In this document: piece by piece, positions 8,149 through 17,535 of the stretch | How the letters are laid out: each line of letters starts with the position of its first letter | How positions within the stretch are numbered: the stretch's first letter is position 1 | From: Psychrobacter sp. Cmf 22.2 | Lineage (GTDB): Bacteria > Pseudomonadota > Gammaproteobacteria > Pseudomonadales > Moraxellaceae | Direction: 5' to 3' | Assembly (NCBI RefSeq): GCF_001921745.1 | Contig: NZ_MRYA01000003.1 | Location: forward strand, 124,001-188,000 | DNA: 64,000 bases | The notes under the pieces: generated by a model | The model's input: only the letters and a program-made list of their open reading frames with translations | Database searches by the model: none | Told to the model about the DNA's origin: nothing | Translations under genes and position numbers: made by a program

Positions 8149-10170
8149 ATGATCGAATTTAAAGACGTGAGCGTGCGCCGCGATGGGCGCGAGTTGTTTG
8201 CAGGGGCAAGCTTTCAGCTCCATCCGGGCCAAAAAGTAGGTCTAACGGGCAACAACGGCACAGGCAAGTCTACTTTATTTGCCTTGTTACTCACGCAGAT
8301 GGGCGCTGGTGATACCGAAGTCACGCTTGATAAGGGCGAGGTGAGTATTCCTGACAGTTGGCAAGTTGCCCACATGGCGCAAGAGGTCGGTGCCAGTAGC
8401 CAAACAGCGATTGATTATGTCTTGAGCGGCGATGAGCAATGGTATGAGATTAACGCAGCTTTAAATGATTTAAGCGCCGTCAGTGATGAGCAGATTGGGG
8501 TTTTGCATCAGCAATTCGATGAAATTGATGGCTATCGTACACCGACCAAAGCGGCACAAATCATGGCAGGTCTTGGCTTTAAGACAAGCCAGCATGAGCT
8601 GCCAGTCGAAGGGTTTTCGGGCGGTTGGCGTATGCGTTTAAACCTTGCAAAGACTTTGATGAGCCGCGCGGACTTGATGTTACTCGATGAGCCGACCAAC
8701 CATTTGGACTTGGATGCTATTTTATGGCTTGAAACTTGGATCAATGCTTTTACAGGTTTGGTTATAGTCATCTCACATGATCAAGCGTTTTTAGATGCGA
8801 CAGTCGGTCATATCTTGCATGTCGAACAACAAAAAATCACCCTTTATACAGGAAACTATCAACAGTTTATCCGTACCCGTCACGAGCGCATGGCGCAGCA
8901 GCAGCAAGCGTTTGAGAAGCAGCAAGCCACCCGCGCACATTTAGATGATTTTATACGTCGCTTTCGTGCCAAAGCCAGTAAGGCTAAGCAAGCCCAAAGC
9001 CGTATCAAGCAGCTTGAGCGTATGGCAGAGCTGTCACCGATGATGGCGGACAATCCTTTCTCTTTTCGCTTCTATGAGCCAGCCAATATGAGCTCACCGC
9101 TAATTGAGATGACGCAAGCGGACATCGGCTATAGCGATACGCCGCTTTTGTATAACGCAAGCGTACAAGTAACGCCTGATACCCGTCTTGGTCTGCTTGG
9201 TATGAATGGCGCTGGTAAATCAACGCTAATTAAAGCCTTGGTCGGCGAGCTGAAAATTTTGTCAGGTACTTACCGCGTGTCCGATACCTTAAAACTTGGT
9301 TACTTTAACCAGCATCAGATGGATGCTTTAGATGCAGCGGCCACCCCGCTACAAATGCTGCGCCGCCTAGCGGGCAAGACATCAGACGCTGATTTGCGCT
9401 CGTTCCTTGGTAGCTTCGACTTTCGTGGGGATCGTATTGATACGCCAAGTAAGCTATTCTCTGGCGGAGAACGCGCGCGTTTGACGCTGGCTTTGATTGT
9501 CTGGCAGCGTCCAAACGTGCTGGTCCTTGATGAGCCAACCAACCACCTAGACTTACAAATGCGCCAAGCCTTAACTATCGCGCTACAAGGGTTTCAAGGG
9601 GCAGTGGTGCTGGTCTCACATGATCGTGAGCTAATCGCCAATGTCTGTGATGAGCTATATCTGGTACATGATGGTCGAATTGATGAGTTCGATGGTGATA
9701 TCGGTGACTACGGTAAATGGCTGGCGGAAAAACGCAAACAAGAGAATTCCGCAGACAAAAATACGAGCAAGAAAAAAAGTAAAAAAGAGAGTAAAAAATT
9801 TGTTTCACGTGAAACAGATAACAGTCTATTAAATAGTGCAGCATCTACTACCGCCCTAAAAGTCAAAACTGCTCAGCCTGCACTCAGTAAAGATGAACAG
9901 CGCAAGCTGGCTGCTGAACAACGTAAACTGACAGCGCCAATTCGTCGTGAGATTGAGAATACCGAGAAGACTTTAGCTAAGATTGATAAGCAACTAATAA
10001 CGTTAGAAGAAAAGCTGGCCGACACTGATCTTTATGAAGAGAGCCGCAAAGCTGACTTGTTAAAACTGTTAGATGAGCAAAGTGCGCTACAGCAGCAGCA
10101 TAGCGATAATGAAGAGAAGTTATTGTCATCGATGACAACATTAGAAGAAATGGAAGCAGGATTTGACTAG
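8149..10170 (+). CDS. yheS: ABC-F family ATPase, YheS type
   Basis: Cytoplasmic twin-ATPase protein of the ABC-F group, whose members act on the ribosome rather than in transport. NBD1 has Walker A GNNGTGKST (34-42), signature FSGGWRMRL and Walker B LMLLDEPTNHLDL. NBD2 has GMNGAGKST, FSGGERARL and VLVLDEPTNHLDL. The arm between them is rich in Gln, Lys and Arg. The FDGDIGDYGKWL stretch after NBD2 and the C-terminal coiled coil (about 580-670) fit YheS better than Uup or EttA. The linker (codons about 551-556) contains a perfect parS sequence (see 9801-9816). The start ATG follows GAAGAAA. Confidence 0.9.
   Translation: MIEFKDVSVRRDGRELFAGASFQLHPGQKVGLTGNNGTGKSTLFALLLTQMGAGDTEVTLDKGEVSIPDSWQVAHMAQEVGASSQTAIDYVLSGDEQWYEINAALNDLSAVSDEQIGVLHQQFDEIDGYRTPTKAAQIMAGLGFKTSQHELPVEGFSGGWRMRLNLAKTLMSRADLMLLDEPTNHLDLDAILWLETWINAFTGLVIVISHDQAFLDATVGHILHVEQQKITLYTGNYQQFIRTRHERMAQQQQAFEKQQATRAHLDDFIRRFRAKASKAKQAQSRIKQLERMAELSPMMADNPFSFRFYEPANMSSPLIEMTQADIGYSDTPLLYNASVQVTPDTRLGLLGMNGAGKSTLIKALVGELKILSGTYRVSDTLKLGYFNQHQMDALDAAATPLQMLRRLAGKTSDADLRSFLGSFDFRGDRIDTPSKLFSGGERARLTLALIVWQRPNVLVLDEPTNHLDLQMRQALTIALQGFQGAVVLVSHDRELIANVCDELYLVHDGRIDEFDGDIGDYGKWLAEKRKQENSADKNTSKKKSKKESKKFVSRETDNSLLNSAASTTALKVKTAQPALSKDEQRKLAAEQRKLTAPIRREIENTEKTLAKIDKQLITLEEKLADTDLYEESRKADLLKLLDEQSALQQQHSDNEEKLLSSMTTLEEMEAGFD
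9801..9816. promoter_or_regulatory. parS: parS site (ParB/Spo0J binding), perfect consensus
   Basis: The 16-bp palindrome TGTTTCACGTGAAACA is identical to the bacterial chromosomal parS consensus. It lies inside the yheS-like gene, in the poorly conserved linker after the second ATPase domain, where it encodes part of FVSRET. By established knowledge such sites load ParB, which spreads and recruits SMC/ParA for origin segregation, and most lie in the origin-proximal part of the chromosome. Confidence 0.88.
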
Positions 10171-10245
10171 ATGGCTTTGACAAGTTGCCAAACGGTTATT
10201 TGCTTACAATAGTCATTATAGTGGCTATAAAATAGTAGTAGCCAT

Positions 10246-10276
10246 AAAAAAGGGAGAGCGTCGGCTCTCCCTTTTT
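10246..10276. terminator. Bidirectional terminator between yheS-like and RlpA-like genes
   Basis: Twelve-bp stem AAAAAGGGAGAG / CTCTCCCTTTTT with a 6-base loop, flanked by A- and T-runs. It sits between two convergent genes and serves both. Confidence 0.9.
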
Positions 10277-10282
10277 ACTACA

Positions 10283-10645
10283 TCATTGTTTACGGTATTT
10301 ACCATCACCATAAGATAAGATCTTCATGGTGGTGGTACAAAGTTGACAGTTTATTTTACCAGCAGCGCCTTTAGACAAATCAAGAATTCGTCCCGGAGTA
10401 AAAGGTCCTCTATCCGTAATTTTTACTATTACGCTTTGCTTCGTCTTTTTATTAGTTACTTCTACTTTCGTACCAAACGGCAACGTTTTATGAGCAGCAG
10501 TCATCGCATTCATATTAAAAATACTACCACTAGCAGTACGTTTGCCATGGAACTTACTACCATAATAACTGGTATTACCAGCAAATGCGGTGGTCGTCAG
10601 TAGTAGTGATAACGTGACTATCAAAGACTTGATCAAATAAGACAT
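10283..10645 (-). CDS. Secreted RlpA-like double-psi beta-barrel protein
   Basis: A 120-residue exported protein with a signal peptide (1-22, cleavage after TAFA) and an RlpA-like double-psi beta-barrel. Typical signatures are visible: TSYYGSKFHGKRTASG, MTAAHKTLPFGTKVEVTN and ITDRGPFTPGRILDLSK, including the Asp of the RGPF motif that is catalytic in RlpA lytic transglycosylases. It has no lipobox and no SPOR domain, so it is a short, barrel-only form. An Asn-Cys-x-x-Cys sequence near the C-terminus is unusual and may form a disulfide. The ATG has AGG upstream. Confidence 0.83.
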   Translation of the reverse strand: MSYLIKSLIVTLSLLLTTTAFAGNTSYYGSKFHGKRTASGSIFNMNAMTAAHKTLPFGTKVEVTNKKTKQSVIVKITDRGPFTPGRILDLSKGAAGKINCQLCTTTMKILSYGDGKYRKQ

Positions 10646-10979
10646 TTAATACCTATATGCAGTTTATAAAATAGACAGATATTCTTGCCTATGTTATTCA
10701 TAGTCCCTATGAGTATGAATAATATAGCTATTTTACTATAAAAAGCTTTCTTTAACCTTACCACACTGTAAAAAACGCTTGAGTTCACATTTTGTCCAGT
10801 CCATATATGTTTATTTTTATAGTTATACTATTAATAGCAATATTAATCGTAATATTTATATAACGGTCTTTACTACTTTTATTGTTATCATCATTAAGTT
10901 ACATAAAAAATTCATACCATATTGTTTAAAATTGGCATATTAATATCATCAACATGCTTTTGTTTTAAGGAAATACCAC
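10646..10979. other. Divergent intergenic region upstream of cbpA
   Basis: AT-rich region between the RlpA-like gene and cbpA. It contains a sigma-32-like promoter candidate (10778-10806) and is otherwise featureless. Confidence 0.5.
10778..10806 (+). promoter_or_regulatory. Candidate heat-shock (sigma-32) promoter of cbpA
   Basis: CTTGAGT followed after 14 bases by GTCCATAT resembles the sigma-32 elements CTTGAAA and CCCCATnT (6 of 8 matches in the second element). It lies about 175 bp upstream of cbpA. Short degenerate motifs occur by chance, so this is tentative. Confidence 0.3.
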
Positions 10980-11999
10980 ATGGCAGAAAAAAACTACTAT
11001 GATATTTTAGGGGTCAAAAAAGACGCTTCAGACGCTGATATCAAAAAAAAATACCGTAAGCTTGTGCGTCAATATCATCCAGATGTCAGTGACGATCCAG
11101 ATGCTGATAATAAAATTGCTGAGATTAACAACGCTTATGAGACGCTTAGAGATAAAGACAAGCGTAGCGAGTATGACGCCATGTTAGATAATCCATTCGC
11201 TGGTCAAGGCGGTGCTGGAGGTTTCGGCGGTTTTGGTGGACAGTCTGCTGGCGGTGGGCAAGGCGGTTTCCGCTGGGAAGACATCAAGGATCAGTTTGGC
11301 GATGGTGAGGCCTTTGGCGGTGGAGGCTTTCGTTTCGACGACATATTTTCAGCTTTTGGTCGCGGAGCACGTGGACAGACAGGGGGTCGTACGCAAAGTA
11401 GTGGTTTTGACCAGTTTGGCGGTGGTTTTGGCGCACAAGATAACAAAGGTCAAGACCAACATGCAGAAATTACGGTGGATTTGGCCTCGGTATATAGCGG
11501 TGATGACTATAGCATTAAACTAAATGTGCCGGTTCGTCAGCCCAATGGCAGCGTGGATTATGAAAATAAAACCCTTAAAATTAAAATCCCTAAAGGCATC
11601 ACAGATGGCAAGCAAATCCGCCTAGCGGGACAAGGTGCTGCTGGCATGGGTGGCGGTAAAAATGGTGATTTGTTTTTAAAGGTTAAAATCAGTCACGCAT
11701 CTAATATCCGTATCGAAGGCGCAGATGTCTATCAGACAGTAAATATCGCGCCATGGGAAGCAGCATTGGGTGACAAAATCAATGTCAGTACGCCAGCAGG
11801 TACACTTGGCGTCACGATTCCCAAAAACAGCAAGTCAGGTAGTAACTTACGTCTAAAAGGTAAAGGTATCCCTGCTAAACAAGCGGGCGACCTATACTTA
11901 ACCTTAAACATCGTTAATCCTGATATCAGTAGCGAGACTGCCACTAAGGCTTATGAGCACCTAAAGCAAGCTTTTGCCGATACCAGTATTAATCGTTGA
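10980..11999 (+). CDS. cbpA: DnaJ-class co-chaperone CbpA
   Basis: Type II (class B) J-domain protein that stimulates DnaK and, in E. coli, can also bind curved DNA. The J-domain (1-70) contains the essential His33-Pro34-Asp35. A long Gly/Phe-rich region (about 74-150) follows, then two C-terminal substrate-binding domains (about 160-325). There is no cysteine-rich zinc domain, so it is CbpA/DjlA-like rather than DnaJ. Start: AAGGA nine bases before the ATG. It is followed after 33 bp by cbpM, the usual partner. Confidence 0.93.
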   Translation: MAEKNYYDILGVKKDASDADIKKKYRKLVRQYHPDVSDDPDADNKIAEINNAYETLRDKDKRSEYDAMLDNPFAGQGGAGGFGGFGGQSAGGGQGGFRWEDIKDQFGDGEAFGGGGFRFDDIFSAFGRGARGQTGGRTQSSGFDQFGGGFGAQDNKGQDQHAEITVDLASVYSGDDYSIKLNVPVRQPNGSVDYENKTLKIKIPKGITDGKQIRLAGQGAAGMGGGKNGDLFLKVKISHASNIRIEGADVYQTVNIAPWEAALGDKINVSTPAGTLGVTIPKNSKSGSNLRLKGKGIPAKQAGDLYLTLNIVNPDISSETATKAYEHLKQAFADTSINR

Positions 12000-12032
12000 T
12001 GACGAAATAAAGAGCAAACGAGGATAATAATT

Positions 12033-12356
12033 ATGAAACACTCGCCTGAATTTACCGACATTATTATGAGTTTAGATGAGCTAGTGACCGCCTGTGGTCA
12101 AGAGCGCCAATGGGTTATCGAGCTGATAGAAGAAAACATCATTGAGTATGACGTACCAGAGCGCGAGCAGTTCACAGGTTATCAGCTAACGACTGTGCGC
12201 CGTGCTTCACGTCTAAGTCGTGACTTTGACGCCAGTGTGCCTGCCATCGGTTTGATAATCGAGCTGCTAGACGAGGTTGAACAATTACGTCAATTAAAAC
12301 GTCAGTTAGATAGGCAAGCACCAATCATTGAAGTAGATTTTGACAGTTTAAAATAG
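12033..12356 (+). CDS. cbpM: Chaperone modulator CbpM
   Basis: A 107-residue member of the MerR-like CbpM family, which binds the J-domain of CbpA and inhibits it. It opens with the typical SLDELVTACGQERQWVIELIE helix-turn-helix-like part and continues with RASRLSRDFDASVPAIGLI and a helical C-terminus. The adjacent cbpA (33-bp gap, AGGAT before the start) supports the assignment and implies a common transcript. Confidence 0.92.
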   Translation: MKHSPEFTDIIMSLDELVTACGQERQWVIELIEENIIEYDVPEREQFTGYQLTTVRRASRLSRDFDASVPAIGLIIELLDEVEQLRQLKRQLDRQAPIIEVDFDSLK

Positions 12357-12380
12357 TCAAACTAATATCGAATAATAGAC

Positions 12381-12418
12381 AAAAAAAAGGGCCTCAGCGA
12401 TTAAATGAGGCCTTTTTC
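12381..12418. terminator. Bidirectional terminator between cbpM and sstT
   Basis: GGGCCTCA / TGAGGCC stem with A-run before and T-run after, between two convergent genes. Confidence 0.85.
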
Positions 12419-12459
12419 TGTTTGTGATTCTTAGTTTATAAATGTTAGCTTTCTAAAAA

Positions 12460-13662
12460 TTAACGCGAGTATTTAGGATCAGCTGCTGCGGTAAATAGTA
12501 CGTCCGTTGAAGAGTTTAGCGCGGTTTCTGCTGAGTCTTGGATGACACCAATGATAAAGCCAATCGCAACCACTTGCATAGCAATGTCATTTGGAATACT
12601 AAACAAACTGGCAGCCAATGGAATCAGCAGTAGCGAACCACCAGCGACCCCAGAAGCTCCGCAAGCACTGACTGTGGCAACCAAACTCAATAAAAGCGCT
12701 GAGGCAAAGCTTACTTCGATACCTAGAGTATGAGCCGCTGCAAGCGTTAAAACATTAATCGTAATGGCTGCACCTGCCATATTAATGGTCGCACCCAGTG
12801 GAATGGTGACAGAATACGTATCTTCGTGTAGACCCAGTTTGCCTGCAAGGTTCATGTTGACTGGAATGTTGGCCGCCGAACTACGCGTAAAGAATGCCGT
12901 AATTCCTGATTCACGTAGGCAAGTAAATACAAGGGGGTAAGGGTTTTTGCCAGTCTTAACTAGCACAATAAGTGGATTAGCAACTAATGCAATAAATAGC
13001 ATACAACCGACCAGTACCATCAAGATACGTGCATAACCTGCTAAAGAGGCAAAGCCGGTTTCAGCGACTGTATTGGCAACCAAGCCTAAAATACCAAATG
13101 GAGCTAGGGCAATGACCCATTTTACGACCTGCGAGATGGCATCAGCAAAATCGCCAACGATGGTACGAGCAGTGTCACTGGCTTGACGCAGCGCAAAACC
13201 AATAATGATTGCCCATGCTAAGATACCGATATAGTTGGCTTCAGCGATCGCATTGATAGGGTTTGCGACTAGATTCATGAGCAGGTTAGTCAACACCTCT
13301 TTGAGGTTGGCCGGTGGTACTTGCTCAATATCAGCATTTACGAGAACTAAGTCAGTCGGAAATAAAAAGCTCGCTCCCACAGCGGTTAGTGCTGCCAAAA
13401 AAGTGCCAAACATATACATGATAAGCACAGGTTTGACATAAACTTCATTACCGCTGCGATGCTGGCTAATCGCTGCCATAACTAAAATAAATACCAATAT
13501 TGGAGCCACTGCTTTTAGCGCACCGACAAATAGCGTACCTAATAATCCTAAAGCAATACCAACACTTGGTGCCAGCCAGCCAATTAACACCCCCAATATT
13601 AAACCAATAATAATGAGCGGCACCAGCCCTATACGCTGGTACATCGCAATCAATGAACGCAT
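12460..13662 (-). CDS. sstT: Serine/threonine:sodium symporter SstT
   Basis: Inner-membrane dicarboxylate/amino acid:cation symporter (DAACS) family protein that imports serine and threonine with Na+. The 400 residues give the family's set of about eight membrane helices and re-entrant loops. The serine-rich hairpin [13 protein letters not shown] and the [14 protein letters not shown] motif, which form the substrate and sodium sites, are intact and match SstT rather than GltP. Start: GAGGG then TGTACAA before the ATG. Monocistronic, with a shared terminator downstream. Confidence 0.93.
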   Translation of the reverse strand: MRSLIAMYQRIGLVPLIIIGLILGVLIGWLAPSVGIALGLLGTLFVGALKAVAPILVFILVMAAISQHRSGNEVYVKPVLIMYMFGTFLAALTAVGASFLFPTDLVLVNADIEQVPPANLKEVLTNLLMNLVANPINAIAEANYIGILAWAIIIGFALRQASDTARTIVGDFADAISQVVKWVIALAPFGILGLVANTVAETGFASLAGYARILMVLVGCMLFIALVANPLIVLVKTGKNPYPLVFTCLRESGITAFFTRSSAANIPVNMNLAGKLGLHEDTYSVTIPLGATINMAGAAITINVLTLAAAHTLGIEVSFASALLLSLVATVSACGASGVAGGSLLLIPLAASLFSIPNDIAMQVVAIGFIIGVIQDSAETALNSSTDVLFTAAADPKYSR

Positions 13663-13984
13663 TTGTACACCCTCGAGTAGTCAGTCAGAAGTAAATTAAT
13701 TATAAAAGTAGAAAAACAATCGGAGGATGGTAGCATTTTTTCAGATATTCGCCTACCAGTCATAAGGAAGGTAAGTGATAGTTGACTATAGAAGCGGTGA
13801 CAGTGGCGATAAAAAAGTAAAGATAAAACGATTAAAATAGAATAAGCAGGCAAGTCCAGCAGATAAGTATAGGCAAGCCAGTTTTTATCAATTGGCTTGT
13901 CTATTAGGTTTGTTAAATAAGAAAAAATGTGATGAGAGAGGAAGCTTTATAACTTTAAGGTAGGCAAGGTATACAATGGGCAAG
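13663..13984. other. Gene-free spacer
   Basis: AT-rich spacer between sstT and holC. A small hairpin (GCAAGCCA ... TGGCTTG, about 13872-13900) lies past the holC stop without a T-run. Nothing else is evident. Confidence 0.4.
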
Positions 13985-14464
13985 TTATACCTTGAAGTGG
14001 GTCAACTCATAGCCTAACTGTTTATAGTGCTTATATTTGTGACGACCTTCTTGTACGCTGGTCGCATCAGGTTTGATAAGCTCAAGGACTCGAGTAGGCT
14101 TGGCATTACTGGTCGCTGCCATAAAGTCATTAACTGGATGTAGCGTGGTATTGAGTACAATACCGTTGAAATCGGTTGGCATATAGCTACCCAGTAAGAC
14201 AGGGGCTAATACCTCACTATCTACTTTAGTTGCATTATCATCAGCAGTGTCATTAGTTGAAGTCGCAAGGCATTGATGCGGAATAAAGCTTGTCGCCTCT
14301 TGTGCCCACAGAGCCTCATCAAGCATCGACAGTAACATCTCATCTTGAGTAAGAATCAATAACGACTGAGTACTCTTATTAAGCGCTGTTTGGGTCAACT
14401 GACAAATAAAGCCCAAGAAATCTTGGGCTTTACTCTCACTTATTACATAAAAACTGATTTTCAT
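13985..14464 (-). CDS. holC: DNA polymerase III subunit chi
   Basis: The chi subunit links the clamp-loader complex to single-stranded DNA-binding protein. The 159-residue product begins MKISFYVISESKAQDFLGFICQLTQTAL, continues with LILTQDEMLLSMLDEALWAQ and SFIPH, and ends with the family's RHKYKHYKQLGYELTH. A low-complexity Asp/Thr/Asn stretch (about 88-100) makes it slightly longer than E. coli HolC (147). It begins 7 bp after pepA, the conserved pepA-holC order of Gammaproteobacteria, so the two are almost certainly co-transcribed. Confidence 0.9.
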   Translation of the reverse strand: MKISFYVISESKAQDFLGFICQLTQTALNKSTQSLLILTQDEMLLSMLDEALWAQEATSFIPHQCLATSTNDTADDNATKVDSEVLAPVLLGSYMPTDFNGIVLNTTLHPVNDFMAATSNAKPTRVLELIKPDATSVQEGRHKYKHYKQLGYELTHFKV

Positions 14465-14471
14465 AAATCGA

Positions 14472-16142
14472 TTAAGCCATGTTTGCGCTGTTTTTTAAGT
14501 ATTGCATAAATAATGGTACAGGGCGACCCGTTGCCGCTTTATCTTTGCCAGAGCTCCATGCGGTACCAGCAATGTCCAGATGCGCCCATGCTTGACCTTC
14601 TTCGACGAAGCGTGACAAGAAGCAGGCAGCAGTCACAGCGCCAGCACCTTTACCACCGATGTTCTGCATATCAGCGATAGGCGAGTCAAGCTGTGCTTGA
14701 TAAGCGTCATCCATTGGCATATGCCAGATAAGATCACCTGTTTGATTACTGGCGTTCTCTAATTCAAATAACACATCTTCATCATTACTAAAGACCGCTG
14801 AGCGTACGTGACCTAATGCGACTACGCAGGCACCAGTCAACGTCGCAACATCGATGATGGCTTTTGGCTGATAACGTTGTACGTAGCATAAGGTATCTGC
14901 CAATACTAAACGGCCTTCAGCATCGGTATTTAAGATTTCAACCGATTTGCCGTTCATGGCTTTGACGATGTCACCTGGGCGAGTTGCATCACCTGATGGC
15001 ATGTTTTCAGCGCAAGCGAGGGCGCCCACGACGTTGATTGGTAGACGCGCTTCACATAAGGCTTTGAGCGTACCAAGCACAGACGCTGAACCGCCCATAT
15101 CAAATTTCATCTCATCCATGGCTGCACCAGGCTTGATTGAGATACCACCTGAGTCAAAGGTTATGCCTTTACCGACCAACACAATAGGAGCATCATCATT
15201 TACAGCTTGTGCATTATCATCGCTACTGGTAACTGCATTTTTGACAGTTTTCTTATTAGAAGTTTTGGTTGGTAATCTATCAGCCAATGCTTTTAGACCA
15301 CCAGAAACTTTAGCGTTGCTAGTCGCTTCTTTGCTAGCGTCAGCATTGGCACTAAAATTGGACTTGCCGCGATATTCCATAAGTACCAGCTTACCTTCTT
15401 TGGTAGAGCCCTTGGCTACTGCTAAAAAGCACTCCATACCTAGCGCTGACATCTCATCTTCACCAAGTACGCTCACTTTTAATAAGTCAGGATAGGTCTT
15501 GGCAAGCGCTTGGGCTTGTTCTGCCATATACGCTGGGAAGCAAATATTGCCCGGCTCATTGGCCACATCACGAGTCAAACTTTGACCTGCAAATACCGAT
15601 TGGGCAAAATCTAGCGCAGACTGTAGTGACGCATCAGCCACCAAATAGATATCGGTCAATACTGGCGTGGTTTGCTCTGACTTGTATTTGTCAAAACGAT
15701 AGCTTGCTGCCAATAGATTGAGGGCAAATTGACCAAAATGGTTTTCTTCTAGAGTATCATCCAATGCGACAGTAATCGATGCCACACGTTTTTGGGTGCT
15801 GCTATAGATGGTTTTAGCAATCTTCTGTAGTACAGTTTCATTAAGTTTATCAACATTGCCCACACCGACTAATAGTAGTTGTACAGGGTTTTGCTTGGTG
15901 GTTTTTTTGTCCCCTGCCAGTGCGTAATCTGCAACTGTCTCGCAAGCTTTACCGTTGAAGTGTGAGACTTCAATCAATTGCTCAATACGTGCTGTATAGT
16001 CGGTTAAAGAAGACTTTGCAAGAATGTTTTTTTTGTCGTCAACTAAGACCACAAGACAAGCTTCATCTTTACTCTTTGCTTCTTTTTTAAGTATTTTTTG
16101 CGTATGAGTTTTAGGCAGCTGCTGAGATAATTTGATATTCAT
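14472..16142 (-). CDS. pepA: Leucyl aminopeptidase (cytosol aminopeptidase)
   Basis: M17 family di-metal aminopeptidase that removes N-terminal residues from peptides; E. coli PepA also binds DNA in Xer recombination at cer. The catalytic half is complete: GKGITFDSGGISIKPG, MKFDMGGSASVLG, NTDAEGRLVLADTL and TGACVVALG. At 556 residues it is about 50 longer than E. coli PepA (503). The excess is a polar, low-complexity insertion (about residues 260-315) directly before PIVLVGKGITFDSGG. Start: AAGGATAACTAT before the ATG. Followed closely by holC. Confidence 0.95.
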   Translation of the reverse strand: MNIKLSQQLPKTHTQKILKKEAKSKDEACLVVLVDDKKNILAKSSLTDYTARIEQLIEVSHFNGKACETVADYALAGDKKTTKQNPVQLLLVGVGNVDKLNETVLQKIAKTIYSSTQKRVASITVALDDTLEENHFGQFALNLLAASYRFDKYKSEQTTPVLTDIYLVADASLQSALDFAQSVFAGQSLTRDVANEPGNICFPAYMAEQAQALAKTYPDLLKVSVLGEDEMSALGMECFLAVAKGSTKEGKLVLMEYRGKSNFSANADASKEATSNAKVSGGLKALADRLPTKTSNKKTVKNAVTSSDDNAQAVNDDAPIVLVGKGITFDSGGISIKPGAAMDEMKFDMGGSASVLGTLKALCEARLPINVVGALACAENMPSGDATRPGDIVKAMNGKSVEILNTDAEGRLVLADTLCYVQRYQPKAIIDVATLTGACVVALGHVRSAVFSNDEDVLFELENASNQTGDLIWHMPMDDAYQAQLDSPIADMQNIGGKGAGAVTAACFLSRFVEEGQAWAHLDIAGTAWSSGKDKAATGRPVPLFMQYLKNSANMA

Positions 16143-16456
16143 ATAGTTATCCTTATTAGAGTAGTAACATAAAAAGTGTCGATAAATGATGCAGTTATTT
16201 ACATCAAAATTCTAAAATAAAAAGTAAAGCAGGACTGGATATTACTCAGTCATTAATCGATAAATTCTGTACCGAGGATGGTTAAAGCATGAGTCTTATA
16301 CTTTATAGTGACTGCTTTAATAGCGATCAATTTTGGCACATTTGACTACTGCTGTAGTGTAGCATATCGAATAATTTGTGCGCAGAGTGCAAGGGTTAGT
16401 GAATGTTTCCGTATGGTCCTCTATATTATTTCACCCAGCTTATCATCTGCCAGTGA
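16143..16456. other. Gene-free spacer
   Basis: Spacer between pepA and the isochorismatase-fold gene, both on the minus strand. It should hold the pepA promoter, but no clear motif was identified. Confidence 0.4.
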
Positions 16457-17062
16457 TTAATCATTAACCAGCTTATCAGTCGATACCAACGCGGCAAACC
16501 TATCTTGCAAAGCTGCCATAGCCGTGTCGTGCATGATATCAGCACTTATCGTTTCTTTGTTAGCGTTAGGAAGATCGCGCGTCGCACAAGCATCATGGCA
16601 GACAAAATTTTGAAAGCCTAAGTCAAAAGCCGCTCTGACGCTTGAGCTGACACACATATGACTCATAAAACCTGCAAAAATAATCTGCTGTTTCTGAGTG
16701 GCGGAGATAAGCTCTTTAAGGTCGGTGTTATAAAAGGCATTGGGGTGCTTTTTGGTAATGGTTTTTTCACCATTCATCGGTTTTAAGTCGTCAACGATAA
16801 CGACATTAGAAGATAATGGATCAAAAACGTTGCCATTGTCTTCCCCATGATGGGCAATATGAAAGATAGGAATGTCTTTTTTGCGAGCTTTATTAAGCAA
16901 CAGGCTCGCATTTGCAATCGCCTTGCTACCTAACTGACCTAGCGGCATAGCACCGTCCACATATTCGTTTTGATAATCGATAAAGACGATAGCGCAATTT
17001 GACCAATCAAGCGTATCAAATTCGCCACCAGCTAACTCAAGCAGGGTAGAGGGACTAGGCAT
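16457..17062 (-). CDS. Isochorismatase-fold cysteine hydrolase
   Basis: About 201 residues with the isochorismatase-like fold. The catalytic triad can be assigned: Asp29 (FIDYQNEY), Lys104 or Lys105 (TITKKHPNAF) and Cys137 (SHMCVSSSVRAAFDLGF). The family includes nicotinamidases, N-carbamoyl hydrolases and isochorismatases; the substrate cannot be told from sequence. I chose the ATG at 17062 because GGAG lies six bases upstream; the frame extends to an ATG at 17074. It sits between the divergent pepA and lptFG genes, which are direct neighbours in E. coli. Confidence 0.87.
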   Translation of the reverse strand: MPSPSTLLELAGGEFDTLDWSNCAIVFIDYQNEYVDGAMPLGQLGSKAIANASLLLNKARKKDIPIFHIAHHGEDNGNVFDPLSSNVVIVDDLKPMNGEKTITKKHPNAFYNTDLKELISATQKQQIIFAGFMSHMCVSSSVRAAFDLGFQNFVCHDACATRDLPNANKETISADIMHDTAMAALQDRFAALVSTDKLVND

Positions 17063-17535
17063 TTTATTCTCCATGAGGTGTTATAATTAAAAATTAGGTT
17101 ATTATTAAGTTCTGATAGTTCATGAGTTTAGCAATTAATGGTGGCAATATTCGGTCAGTGATACGAATGACAAACAAACAAACTGTTCCGGCTTTCCAAA
17201 TCAGATAAACCAAAGACTTTATATGATTAAACCTATCTACCTATCGCTTTATTAAGCTATATTGTTTTTTATCGTCTCGAACTATTCTTTGTCATAAACA
17301 CAAACAAATAGGCCATTAGCAAGGGTTAGGTAATGTTTTCAAACACATTTCACCGCTATTTTTTACCAAAACATGCTAGCATTAGCGGTTATCTTGACCG
17401 CTAATAGTTGCTAATTTTTATATGACGTGGCTAATCAGTGGCTCAGCTATGTTTATATTTATTTAAGTATTTTTCTGAGTAAGACTGTCTTTATAATACC
17501 CAATCGACACATGAAAAACCGTCATTAAGTTTGCG
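17063..17535. other. Divergent intergenic region
   Basis: Region between the isochorismatase-fold gene and lptF, expected to carry both promoters. No strong sigma-70 consensus, terminator or small ORF was found. Confidence 0.4.
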
